Shown here: positions 1-7,696 of the stretch, in pieces
Numbering within the stretch: position 1 is the first letter of the stretch
Layout: each line of letters begins with the position of its first letter
NCBI RefSeq assembly: GCF_036924715.1
Contig: NZ_JAZHSB010000001.1
Span: 558,001-622,000, forward strand
Reading direction: 5' to 3'
DNA from: Bradyrhizobium sp. AZCC 1721
Lineage (GTDB): Bacteria > Pseudomonadota > Alphaproteobacteria > Rhizobiales > Xanthobacteraceae
Length of the DNA stretch: 64,000 nt
Made by a program: the position numbers and the translations under genes
Notes under the pieces: generated by a model
What the model was told of the DNA's origin: nothing
The model's input: only the letters and a program-made list of their open reading frames with translations
Databases searched by the model: none

Positions 1-1
1 C

Positions 2-694
2 TGGACCATCGAAATCGGCGACGATGTGTTTTCGGCCTCCGCGCAGGGCGGCACGGCCGGGCTGTTGAAGGCGTTTTCCGGCGGCACTGGTTCCGGCGCC
101 AGCCAGGGCCGCATCGTGAACGGCGCGCTGGTGGCGAACGCCTATACCGCGACCACCACCACGCAGAAGAAATCCGAGACTATCCGGATTTCGCTGGCCA
201 ATGGCGGCGTGAAGGATTTTTCGATCGACCCGGCGCCGCCGGTCGATCCCGGCCGCATTCCCGTCACCGACGCGCACCGCAAAAGCGTGCTCGATCCCAT
301 GACGGGCTCACTGCTGCGCGTGCCCGGCAATGGCGAAGTGCTGGCGCCGGATTCCTGCCGCACCGGAGCCGGGATTTTCGACGGACGCATGCGCTACGAT
401 CTCAAGCTCGATTACAAGCGCATGGAAACGGTCAAAGCCGAAAAGGGCTATCACGGGCCGGCGCTGGTCTGCGCGATCTATTTCAACCCGGTCGCGGGCT
501 ACATCCCCGATCGCCCCGTGATCAAATATCTCGCGAACGAACGGCGGATCGAGATTACGTTTGTGCCGATTGCGGGGACGCGCGTCTTGGTTCCCTTCCG
601 CATGACGATCCCGACGCCGTTCGGCTTGGCGATGCTGGAAGCGACGTCGTTCGTGACATCAGCCATGCCGCCACGGGTGGCGAAGACGAATTGA
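2..694 (+). CDS. DUF3108 domain protein, 5' end missing
   Basis: The frame is open from the left edge of the window, so the true start lies outside; a GTG at 26 is internal. About 230 residues are visible. They match the pattern of the DUF3108 family of exported envelope proteins of unknown function: a Ser/Thr-rich stretch, a segment with 'PVTDAHRKSVLDPMTG', a Cys before 'RTGAGIFDGRMRYDL', and a beta-rich C-terminal half ending in 'FRMTIPTPFGLAMLEAT'. Two Cys residues (one before the FDGR segment, one in 'ALVCAIYF') may form a disulfide outside the cytoplasm. The signal peptide, if present, lies upstream of the window. The family assignment is from motif recall; no function is claimed. Confidence 0.75.
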   Translation, partial: WTIEIGDDVFSASAQGGTAGLLKAFSGGTGSGASQGRIVNGALVANAYTATTTTQKKSETIRISLANGGVKDFSIDPAPPVDPGRIPVTDAHRKSVLDPMTGSLLRVPGNGEVLAPDSCRTGAGIFDGRMRYDLKLDYKRMETVKAEKGYHGPALVCAIYFNPVAGYIPDRPVIKYLANERRIEITFVPIAGTRVLVPFRMTIPTPFGLAMLEATSFVTSAMPPRVAKTN

Positions 695-702
695 GGCTTT
701 AC

Positions 703-824
703 CGTCGTCCCTGCGAAACGCAGGGACCCATACGCCGCGGCCGTGTTAATTGAGGGACTCGGAGTTGCAGCCGGCGCGAACATGAGCGCTTGTGGTTATG
801 GGTCCCTGCGTTCGCAGGGACGAC
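703..824. repeat. Family A intergenic palindromic repeat
   Basis: Two inward-facing arms, 'cgtcgtccctgcgaa' with 'cagggaccca' on the left and 'tgggtccctgcgttcgc' with 'agggacgac' on the right, enclose a variable middle. The same arms recur at about a dozen places in the window, always between genes. Transcribed, the arms would form a long stem. The 834-1128 stretch that follows shows no gene or RNA that I can support. Confidence 0.85.
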
Positions 825-1128
825 GGGAGAGCTGAATCCGCCTTGACTCTTCCTCACTTCTGATTCGACTCCGTCGCCCTGATCTTTTTAAGAAATTAGT
901 CCCGAAACCGTCGCTTGTGGAGCCGCCGTAAACTTGATCTAGTGTCGCCGGGTGCGCTTCAGCGCGAGATGTTGCGGTGAACGTATCGGGTCTCGGGAGG
1001 AGTCAGCGATTCGGACGCGATTCGTTCCAGACTCGTTCCAGAGCTTAAGCCGCGACCGCATCACCGTCGCAAAGTGAAACAGAATCGGCGCAGTTGGTGC
1101 CAAACGAAAGAGAAACTCCGCGTTTTTC

Positions 1129-1250
1129 CGTCATTGCGAGGAGCGAAGCGACGAAGCAATCCATACCTCCACACGTGTGGCGCTATGGATTGCTTCGCGG
1201 AGCCTGTCATCCGGCGGCGCTTTGCGCCGACCGGGTGGCTCGCAATGACG
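1129..1250. repeat. Family B intergenic palindromic repeat
   Basis: The arms 'cgtcattgcgaggagcg' and 'ctcgcaatgacg' flank an inner pair 'gaagcaatccat' / 'atggattgcttcg'. Other copies lie at 12666, 32886, 33824 and 41945. This copy ends about 40 bases before the helicase start codon. Confidence 0.85.
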
Positions 1251-1290
1251 GGTTGGGCGCTCGCACCTAAATAAGAAACACCTGCACAGA

Positions 1291-4200
1291 ATGGCTTTCT
1301 CTCCTTCCAAGTTCGCGAACGATCGCGCGCCCGGGGCGGGCGTCACCGCCGTGCTCGGGCCGACCAATACCGGCAAGACGCATCTGGCCATCGAGCGGAT
1401 GCTGGGGCACTCGTCCGGCGTGATCGGGCTGCCGCTGCGGCTTTTGGCGCGCGAGGTCTACAACAAGATCGCCGATCGCGCTGGGACTGAGGCGGTTGCG
1501 CTTGTCACGGGTGAAGAGAAGATCAAGCCGAAGAACCCGCGCTACTGGGTCTCCACCGTCGAGGCGATGCCCAGGGATCTCGACGTCTCGTTTCTCGCCG
1601 TCGACGAAATCCAGATCGCGGCCGATCTCGAGCGCGGGCACGTCTTCACTGATCGCATCCTGCACCGTCGCGGCCGCGACGAGACGCTGCTGTTAGGGGC
1701 CGCCACCATGCGGCCGATCATCGAGCGGCTGCTGCCGGGCGCTTCCATCGTCACGCGTCCGAGGCTCTCGCAGCTCGAATTCGCCGGCGACCGCAAGATC
1801 ACGCGCCAGCCGCGCCGCACCGCGATCGTCGCGTTCTCGGCCGATGAAGTCTACGCGATCGCCGAATTGATCCGCCGCCAGCATGGCGGCGCGGCCGTCG
1901 TGCTTGGCTCGCTCTCGCCACGCACGCGAAACGCGCAAGTCGCGATGTTCCAGAACGGTGACGTCGATTATCTCGTCGCCACCGACGCCGTCGGCATGGG
2001 GCTGAACCTCGACGTCGACCACGTCGCCTTTGCCTCCGACCGCAAGTATGACGGCTATCAGTTCCGCAGGCTCAATCCGGCCGAGTTCGCGCAGATCGCC
2101 GGCCGCGCCGGGCGCGCGACGCGCAACGGCACCTTCGGCACCACGGGGCGCTGTGCACCGTTCGAGCCGGAACTGGTGAACGCGCTGCAGAACCACACGT
2201 TCGACACCGTCAAAATGCTGCAATGGCGGAATTCGAGGCTGGATTTCTCCTCGCTCGGCGCGCTGCAGGTGTCGCTGGCGCTGCCGCCCGGGCATGACGC
2301 CTTGACCCGCGCGCCGATTGCCGAAGATCTGCGCGTGCTCGATCATGCGGCGCGCGACGGCGAGGTGAGGGACATGGCCCACGGCGCACCAGCCGTGGAA
2401 CGGCTGTGGGACGCCTGCCAGATCCCGGATTACCGCAAGATCGCGCCCGCTGCCCACGCCGAGCTCGTGACCACGCTTTATGCATTCCTGATGAAGAAAG
2501 GTCGGATACCCGACGCATGGTTTGCCGCCCAGGTCGACCAGGCCGACCGCGTTACCGGCGATATCGACACGCTGTCGGGCCGGATCGCGCAAATCCGCAC
2601 CTGGACCTTCGTCGCCAACCGGCCGGACTGGCTGTCCGACCCCGACCACTGGCAGGGGATCACCCGTGAGGTGGAAAATAAATTATCCGATGCGCTGCAT
2701 GAACGCCTTACGGAGCGTTTCGTTGACCGGCGGACCAGTGTATTGATGCGCCGCCTGCGGGAGAACTCAGTTTTGAATACGGAAATTGGCAAGACCGGCG
2801 AAGTGATTGTGGAAGGCCACGCGATCGGCCGGCTCGATGGATTCACCTTTGCACCCGATGCGGCGGAAGCCGGCTCGGACGCGAAAGCGCTGCAGGCGGC
2901 CGCCCAGCAGGTGCTGGCGAGCGAGATAAACGCGCGCGCGGAAAAGCTCTCGGCCGCGCCCGACGACCAGTTCGTGCTGACTTCCGACGGCACCATCCGC
3001 TGGACCGGCGATGCGGTCGCAAAACTCGTCGCGGCTGACGATGCGCTGCATCCGCGCATCCGCATCATTTCCGATGAGCGCCTCTCCGGCGCGCCGCGCG
3101 AGGCCGTGCAAGCGCGGCTCGATCTGTGGCTGAAGACGCATATCGAAAAGCTGTTGGGGCCGCTGTTCGGGCTGTCGAAGGCCGAGGACATCACGGGTAT
3201 TGCGCGCGGCATCGCATTCCAGCTCGTCGAAGCGCTCGGTGTGCTGGAGCGCTCGAAGATCGCGAGCGAGATGAAGGATCTCGACCAGGCCTCGCGCGCG
3301 ACGTTGCGAAAGTACGGCGTGCGGTTCGGCGCCTATCACATCTATTTCCCGGGGCTCTTGAAGCCCGCGGCGCGCGCGTTGGCCTCGCTGTTGTGGGCCG
3401 AGAAGCAGGACAATGTCGATATGTCCGCGCTGTCAGGCGCGCAGCATCTGGCGAGCTCGGGGCGCACCTCGTTCCCGGTCGACAAGGCGTTACCGCGCGA
3501 TGCCTATCGCGTGCTCGGCTACCGCCAGTGCGGCGAGCGTGCAGTGCGCGTCGACATCCTGGAGCGTCTCGCCGATCTCATTCGTCCCGCTTTGGCGTGG
3601 CGCGAGACGTCGCCGGGCGAAAAGCCCGCCGGCGCGTTCGACGGCCGCGGCTTTGTGGTGACGCAGGCGATGACCTCGCTGACGGGATCCGCAGGAGAGG
3701 ATTTCGCCTCGATCCTGCGCGCGCTCGGCTACCGCATGGACCGCCGCCCGCAGCTCGCCCCGAAGCCCGCGCCCGAGGCCGTCGTCGAGACGGTCTCCGC
3801 CGAAACGCCGCCGGTCGAGGCGAGCGCTGAGACGACTGCTGATGCGCCGGCGGAAGAAGTCGCGGCCGAAGTGCCCGTCAGCGGCGCGCCCGCGCCGTCG
3901 TCGGCCTCGCTGCTGCCGGATGTGACCCCGGTGGCCGCCGAACAACCCGCTGCTGCGGTGGAAGCTGCGCCCGCCGAGACCACACCGGCGGAAGCCGCGA
4001 TCGCGGATGCGCCTCCGGAACAGGAGACGCCGGAAGCGGTCAGCGCCGCGGAAGCGGCAGCCGAACCCGAAACCGCGAGCGAAGCGCCTGCCGAAGCCGA
4101 AGCGCCTGCCGAAGCCGCTCCGGTCGAAGCTCCGGCAGCCGAAGCCAAGTCCGAGACACCGGCAGAGCCTGCACTCGTCGAAGTCTGGCGGCCCGGCGGC

Positions 4201-4713
4201 CGTTCCGACGAGCGCCGTCCGCATCACGACCGCAGCCGCCAGCGCCATCGCGCGGGCGAAGGTGCGCAGGCCGCTGCCGGAGAAGGCGAGGGCGCGCAGC
4301 GCGAGCAGCGCCATCGCCGTGGCCGTCGCCACGAGTTCAGAAAGCCGCGCGAGGGCGCACCGGCCGATGCTACGGCAGCGCCGCCCGCAGAAGGCGCGCC
4401 CGCGGCAGAAGCGCGTCCGGACCGTCCGCCGCGCGAGCGTTTTGAGAGCAAGGGCCGCGACCGCGAGGAGCGCCGCGACAAATTCGATCGCAACAAGGGC
4501 GAGCGCAAGGGTGGCCGCGACAAGGGCGAGCGCGGCGGCCGTGATTTCGGCGGACGCGACAAGGGCGGCCGCGACAAGCGTGACTCTGGCCCCTCGCACC
4601 GTCAATGGGCGACGAGCGCGAGCCCACGCGACCGCGACCGGCCGGTCGATCCGAATTCACCGTTCGCAAAGCTGGCGGCGCTGAAGGAGCAACTCGCCGG
4701 CCGTAAGGAATAG
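1291..4713 (+). CDS. Suv3-like superfamily 2 RNA helicase with long disordered C-terminal tail
   Basis: ATP-dependent RNA/DNA helicase related to mitochondrial Suv3, which in mitochondria unwinds RNA for a 3'-5' exonuclease; the bacterial partner is not known from this sequence. Of 1140 residues, the Walker A 'GPTNTGKT' is at 23-30, the Asp-box variant DEIQ at 105-108 and motif VI 'QIAGRAGR' near 268-275. The catalytic core plus Suv3-type C-terminal domain fills roughly the first 820 residues. From about 820 the protein becomes Ala/Glu/Pro-rich and then, from about 970, Arg/Lys/Gly-rich with repeated RDKGERGG-type blocks, which suggests a disordered RNA-binding tail. The start ATG follows a weak ribosome site. 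It heads the run S4 protein, fdxA, carD. Family call is firm; the in vivo role is inference. Confidence 0.9.
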   Translation: MAFSPSKFANDRAPGAGVTAVLGPTNTGKTHLAIERMLGHSSGVIGLPLRLLAREVYNKIADRAGTEAVALVTGEEKIKPKNPRYWVSTVEAMPRDLDVSFLAVDEIQIAADLERGHVFTDRILHRRGRDETLLLGAATMRPIIERLLPGASIVTRPRLSQLEFAGDRKITRQPRRTAIVAFSADEVYAIAELIRRQHGGAAVVLGSLSPRTRNAQVAMFQNGDVDYLVATDAVGMGLNLDVDHVAFASDRKYDGYQFRRLNPAEFAQIAGRAGRATRNGTFGTTGRCAPFEPELVNALQNHTFDTVKMLQWRNSRLDFSSLGALQVSLALPPGHDALTRAPIAEDLRVLDHAARDGEVRDMAHGAPAVERLWDACQIPDYRKIAPAAHAELVTTLYAFLMKKGRIPDAWFAAQVDQADRVTGDIDTLSGRIAQIRTWTFVANRPDWLSDPDHWQGITREVENKLSDALHERLTERFVDRRTSVLMRRLRENSVLNTEIGKTGEVIVEGHAIGRLDGFTFAPDAAEAGSDAKALQAAAQQVLASEINARAEKLSAAPDDQFVLTSDGTIRWTGDAVAKLVAADDALHPRIRIISDERLSGAPREAVQARLDLWLKTHIEKLLGPLFGLSKAEDITGIARGIAFQLVEALGVLERSKIASEMKDLDQASRATLRKYGVRFGAYHIYFPGLLKPAARALASLLWAEKQDNVDMSALSGAQHLASSGRTSFPVDKALPRDAYRVLGYRQCGERAVRVDILERLADLIRPALAWRETSPGEKPAGAFDGRGFVVTQAMTSLTGSAGEDFASILRALGYRMDRRPQLAPKPAPEAVVETVSAETPPVEASAETTADAPAEEVAAEVPVSGAPAPSSASLLPDVTPVAAEQPAAAVEAAPAETTPAEAAIADAPPEQETPEAVSAAEAAAEPETASEAPAEAEAPAEAAPVEAPAAEAKSETPAEPALVEVWRPGGRSDERRPHHDRSRQRHRAGEGAQAAAGEGEGAQREQRHRRGRRHEFRKPREGAPADATAAPPAEGAPAAEARPDRPPRERFESKGRDREERRDKFDRNKGERKGGRDKGERGGRDFGGRDKGGRDKRDSGPSHRQWATSASPRDRDRPVDPNSPFAKLAALKEQLAGRKE

Positions 4714-4714
4714 C

Positions 4715-4761
4715 CAAAGCGTTTTCAAGCGAAGTGGGTACGCGGTCCAAGAAAACGCGTG
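4715..4761. repeat. Family E palindromic repeat (gcgttttc type)
   Basis: Arms 'caaagcgttttc' and 'gaaaacgcgtg' surround 'aagcgaagtgggtacgcgg'. It sits directly after the helicase stop codon and before the S4 gene, where it could form a hairpin in the intercistronic RNA. A relative with different arms is at 24659. Confidence 0.6.
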
Positions 4762-4784
4762 AAGAATAAACTACGAGAGATTAG

Positions 4785-5054
4785 TTGGAGCGGCAGCGTC
4801 TCGACAAATGGCTGTGGCATGCGCGGGTGGTGAGGGCCCGCACCTCGGCTGCCGCCCTCGTCGAGGCCGGTCACGTCCGCATCAACGGCGTGCGTGAGAT
4901 GGCGCCGGGACATTCGGTGAAGGTCGGCGATGTCTTGACGATCGGGCTCGACCGCACTGTGCGCATCCTGAAAGTGGTGGGATTTTCCGAGCGGCGCGGC
5001 GACGCTGCGGCGGCGCGCGTGCTCTACGATGATTTGCAGAACGACAAACAATAA
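4785..5054 (+). CDS. S4-domain RNA-binding protein, Hsp15 (HslR)-like
   Basis: Small 89-residue protein that is almost entirely an S4 RNA-binding fold: 'ERQRLDKWLWHARVVRAR' at the N-terminus, then 'LVEAGHVRINGVREMAPGHSVKVGDVLTI'. E. coli Hsp15 binds stalled 50S subunits carrying nascent chains; the same role is plausible here but not shown. The start is TTG at 4785, chosen because the S4 motif begins within three residues of it and no ATG lies in frame nearby. It follows the helicase after a 71-base gap carrying a palindromic repeat and may be cotranscribed with it. Confidence 0.85.
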   Translation: MERQRLDKWLWHARVVRARTSAAALVEAGHVRINGVREMAPGHSVKVGDVLTIGLDRTVRILKVVGFSERRGDAAAARVLYDDLQNDKQ

Positions 5055-5177
5055 CTATCTGGAAAGGGCACGCAGGGACGCCTGAAAAACGGCCGCTAGA
5101 GGCCGCTGCTTCCCTTGCGGCAGCGCACCGCATGCGCTACGCAAACCCCGGAAAACTGATCCGTTTCGGAGCGTTGG

Positions 5178-5516
5178 ATGACTTACGTCGTCACTGAAGC
5201 CTGCATCAAGTGCAAATATACCGACTGCGTTGAGGTTTGCCCCGTCGACTGCTTCTACGAGGGCGAGAACATGCTGGTCATCCATCCCGACGAATGCATC
5301 GACTGTGGCGTCTGCGAACCCGAATGTCCGGCGGATGCCATCAAGCCCGACACCGAGCCGGGCCTCGAGAAGTGGCTCGAGGTCAACACCGAGTACGCCA
5401 AGAGCTGGCCCAACATCACCCAGAAGAAGGACGCCCCGCCGGACGCGAAAGAATTCGAAGGTGTCGAGGGCAAGTTCGAGAAATATTTTTCCAAGGAACC
5501 CGGTAGCGGCGATTAA
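5178..5516 (+). CDS. fdxA: 7Fe ferredoxin FdxA, [3Fe-4S][4Fe-4S]
   Basis: Soluble electron carrier of the Azotobacter FdI type, 112 residues. By alignment to FdI from memory, C9, C17 and C50 would bind the [3Fe-4S] cluster and C21, C40, C43 and C46 the [4Fe-4S] cluster; the extra C12 and C25 are present as in FdI. The stretch '[18 protein letters not shown]' and '[14 protein letters not shown]' are near-identical to the family. The C-terminal tail with '[14 protein letters not shown]' also matches FdI-type proteins. The start ATG at 5178 has 'GGAG' about 8 bases upstream. Position between the S4 gene and carD is the arrangement I know from Bradyrhizobiaceae. Confidence 0.97.
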   Translation: MTYVVTEACIKCKYTDCVEVCPVDCFYEGENMLVIHPDECIDCGVCEPECPADAIKPDTEPGLEKWLEVNTEYAKSWPNITQKKDAPPDAKEFEGVEGKFEKYFSKEPGSGD

Positions 5517-5652
5517 GCCTGTGGATAAGTTGCGGGTTCGTCGAGCCTGATTTTAGCCCCAATCTGAACCGAACGCGGTGAGCGGATTTAACCCTGTTAG
5601 CGGTCTTATGACGGAAACCGCCCCGTAAGGGCCCGGAACCCGGCGTAAATCA

Positions 5653-5680
5653 TTGATTTTTGCGGAAAATGTGCTATATT
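5653..5680 (+). promoter_or_regulatory. Likely sigma-70-type promoter of carD
   Basis: TTGATT at 5653-5658 and TATATT at 5675-5680 with a 16-base spacer lie in an AT-rich patch that stands out in this high-GC DNA. Transcription would begin near 5687 and give a leader of about 90 bases to the GTG at 5779, or about 245 bases to the ATG at 5932. Confidence 0.5.
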
Positions 5681-5778
5681 CGGCAGATAAAAGCCGATCC
5701 CGGCCATGCGTATCCTGTGGCCCCGGTGGGTTTTCGTAAAAACATCGAACAGGGGCGTGGCAGTTCCGCGCGCAGGCT

Positions 5779-6717
5779 GTGTCACAGAAAACGCGTAAAA
5801 AGAGTGCTTCCAAGACGACGAAAAAAGCCGCTCCGGCCAGCCGCAGCGCAACCAAAGGCCGTGCCAAGGCGCCCATGAAGGACGCCAAGAAGGTTTCGGC
5901 CACAAAGTCCTCAAAGAACAAAAGAAGCGCAATGCCAGAAAAGACTGCCAAGACCGCCGCGAAAGCGACGGGTTCGAAGACCACTGCGTCGAAAGTTGCT
6001 GCCAAGCATCCCGTCAAGACCCCTGTGAAGGCTGCTCCTCCGAAAGCCGCCGCGCCGAAGGCTGCTGCCAAGCCGGTTGCCGCCGCGCCGCGCGTCGAGG
6101 AACCGAAGAAGGTCGTGACCCAGCGTCAGGGCTTCAAGGCCAATGAATTCGTGGTCTATCCGGCTCACGGCGTCGGCCAGATCCTGGCCATCGAGGAGCA
6201 GGAGATCGCGGGCGCCAAGCTCGAGCTGTTCGTGATCAATTTCATGAAGGACAAGATGACGCTCCGCGTGCCGACCGCCAAGGTCGCCAATGTCGGCATG
6301 CGCAAGCTGTCCGAGCCGGCGCTGGTCAAGAAGGCCCTCGAAACCCTGAAAGGTCGTGCGCGCGTCAAACGCACGATGTGGTCGCGCCGGGCGCAGGAAT
6401 ACGAAGCGAAGATCAATTCGGGCGACATCGTCGCGATCGCCGAAGTGGTCCGCGACCTCTACCGCTCGGAATCGCAGCCCGAGCAGTCCTACTCGGAACG
6501 CCAGCTCTATGAAGCGGCGCTCGATCGGCTGTCACGCGAAATCGCGGTCGTGCAGCATTCGACCGAGACCGAAGCGGTCAAGGAAATCGAAAGCCAGCTC
6601 GCCAAGAGCCCGCGCCGCGGCGCCAAGGCCGAAGCCACCGAAGCTGATACTGAGGCCGACGAGGCGGATGTCGACGCCGACGGCGACGACGCCGCCGTGG
6701 CGGACGAAGCTGCCTGA
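5779..6717 (+). CDS. carD: CarD-family RNA-polymerase-binding transcription regulator
   Basis: CarD/CdnL proteins bind the beta subunit of RNA polymerase and stabilise open promoter complexes. The CarD core begins at about residue 119 ('GFKANEFVVYPAHGVGQILAIEEQE') and runs to about 280, with the expected 'RVPTAKVANVGMRKLSE' and 'LKGRARVKRTMWSRRAQEYEAKINSGD'. In front lies a Lys/Ala/Pro-rich histone-H1-like tail of about 115 residues, and an acidic tail of about 25 residues ends the protein. The reading with GTG at 5779 gives 312 residues; an ATG at 5932 (261 residues, starting MPEKTAKT) is an equally serious start, since neither has a strong ribosome site. A strong terminator follows at 6741. 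Confidence 0.9.
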   Translation: MSQKTRKKSASKTTKKAAPASRSATKGRAKAPMKDAKKVSATKSSKNKRSAMPEKTAKTAAKATGSKTTASKVAAKHPVKTPVKAAPPKAAAPKAAAKPVAAAPRVEEPKKVVTQRQGFKANEFVVYPAHGVGQILAIEEQEIAGAKLELFVINFMKDKMTLRVPTAKVANVGMRKLSEPALVKKALETLKGRARVKRTMWSRRAQEYEAKINSGDIVAIAEVVRDLYRSESQPEQSYSERQLYEAALDRLSREIAVVQHSTETEAVKEIESQLAKSPRRGAKAEATEADTEADEADVDADGDDAAVADEAA

Positions 6718-6740
6718 AAGAATCCCAGGGATTGAAACGA

Positions 6741-6769
6741 AAAGCCCGGTCGAAAGACCGGGCTTTTTG
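6741..6769 (+). terminator. Rho-independent terminator after carD
   Basis: A 10-base perfect stem (aaagcccggt / accgggcttt) with a 6-base loop ends in a T-run. It starts 24 bases after the carD stop. Confidence 0.9.
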
Positions 6770-6800
6770 TTTGGCTGCATTGCTATAGCGAGCGATTGCC

Positions 6801-6929
6801 GTCGCCCCTGCGAAAGCAGGGGCCCATACGCCGCGGTCGGCGGAATGGGCACTCGGGGCGACGGCTGCGCCTCAGCAATGTAGGCCGTGGTTATGGGTCC
6901 CTGCGTTCGCATGCGTTCGCAGGGACGAC
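6801..6929. repeat. Family A intergenic palindromic repeat
   Basis: Arms 'gtcgcccctgcgaaagcagg' and 'atgcgttcgcagggacgac' are present; the right arm carries a small internal duplication 'gcgttcgcatgcgttcgc', also seen in one unit of the array at 46250. Confidence 0.8.
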
Positions 6930-6957
6930 AGGACAGAGGCGAGAACCTCTGAACGTG

Positions 6958-7040
6958 TCGCCACTGCGGAAAGCAGGGGCCCATAACCACAGGGCGGCGT
7001 TGTTGAGGCAACGGCGACAAGTCGCTTGTGCGGGACGACA
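6958..7040. repeat. Degenerate family A repeat
   Basis: A decayed second copy that begins 'cgccactgcggaaagcagg' with 'gcccataaccac' and ends 'gtgcgggacgac'. Together with the previous copy it fills most of the 447-base gap between carD and the next gene. Confidence 0.6.
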
Positions 7041-7164
7041 AGAGGCAGAATAGGCTAAACCTTGCAGTCACTTACGCGGAAAGTGGCCCAATTTTCGACT
7101 TTTTGTGACCAGAATCGGGGGAGAACCTCCCAGCCACATCCAGATCTACCGCAAGGGGGATTCG

Positions 7165-7524
7165 ATGAAAGGGCAGGTTCAGTCAGTCTTTCTCGCCATT
7201 GTCATGGCCGCGCTGCTTCCGATCAGCGCGCCGGCCGCGCAGGTCAGGGAATGCAGCGCCGCGGTGCCGTCAAGCGCGCAAGGGCATTGGTCCTGGCGCC
7301 TGATCGACGGCCGCAAATGCTGGTACGCCGGCAGGACCGTGATTTCGAAATCGTTGTTGCGGTGGCCTGCCGCGGCGCCTGCACCCGCGCAAGCGAAGGC
7401 CGAGGCCGAGCCGGTAAGCATCGTCACAGAGAAGCGCAGCGAGCCCATGGATGCGCAGGCGCGGATGCTTGACGATGACAATAGTTTTGAGTCGCGGTGG
7501 CGTTCGCGCGTGACTATCGAGTAG
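7165..7524 (+). CDS. Small exported protein of unknown function
   Basis: 119 residues. Start chosen at ATG 7165, which has 'AAGGGGGA' 5-12 bases upstream and puts a clear signal peptide at the N-terminus (MKGQVQSVFLAIVMAALLPISAPAAQ). A longer frame from 7105 would bury the signal. The mature part contains 'HWSWRLIDGRKCWYAG', a segment I associate with a widespread bradyrhizobial family of short secreted proteins, and two Cys residues that could pair in the periplasm. No function is known to me. It stands alone between repeats. Confidence 0.7.
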   Translation: MKGQVQSVFLAIVMAALLPISAPAAQVRECSAAVPSSAQGHWSWRLIDGRKCWYAGRTVISKSLLRWPAAAPAPAQAKAEAEPVSIVTEKRSEPMDAQARMLDDDNSFESRWRSRVTIE

Positions 7525-7540
7525 CGTCGGGAGAGATCGC

Positions 7541-7674
7541 CGCGAAAGCAGGGCCCCATAACCACAGGGCGATGTTGCTGCGTTAGGGCGTTTGGCGGAT
7601 TGCGCTATTACAGCGACCGCGGCGTATGGGTCCCCGCGCCCGGTACGCAATTGCGCACTAGGCGGGGGACGACG
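7541..7674. repeat. Diverged family A repeat
   Basis: Contains 'gcgaaagcag' with 'ccccataaccac' on the left and 'gccgcggcgtatgggtcccc' then 'ggcgggggacgacg' on the right. It lies between two convergent genes. Confidence 0.65.
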
Positions 7675-7696
7675 ACGCAGCGGCGTGCTTCCCCAC

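Noticed and set aside
834..1128. Small RNA or leader gene in the gap after the first repeat
   Set aside because: I saw no promoter-terminator pair, no convincing small reading frame with a ribosome site and no known RNA fold.
3490..4605. Minus-strand open frame of 371 codons opposite the helicase tail
   Set aside because: Low-complexity Arg/Gly/Phe-rich translation of the repetitive tail DNA, without a ribosome site or motif.
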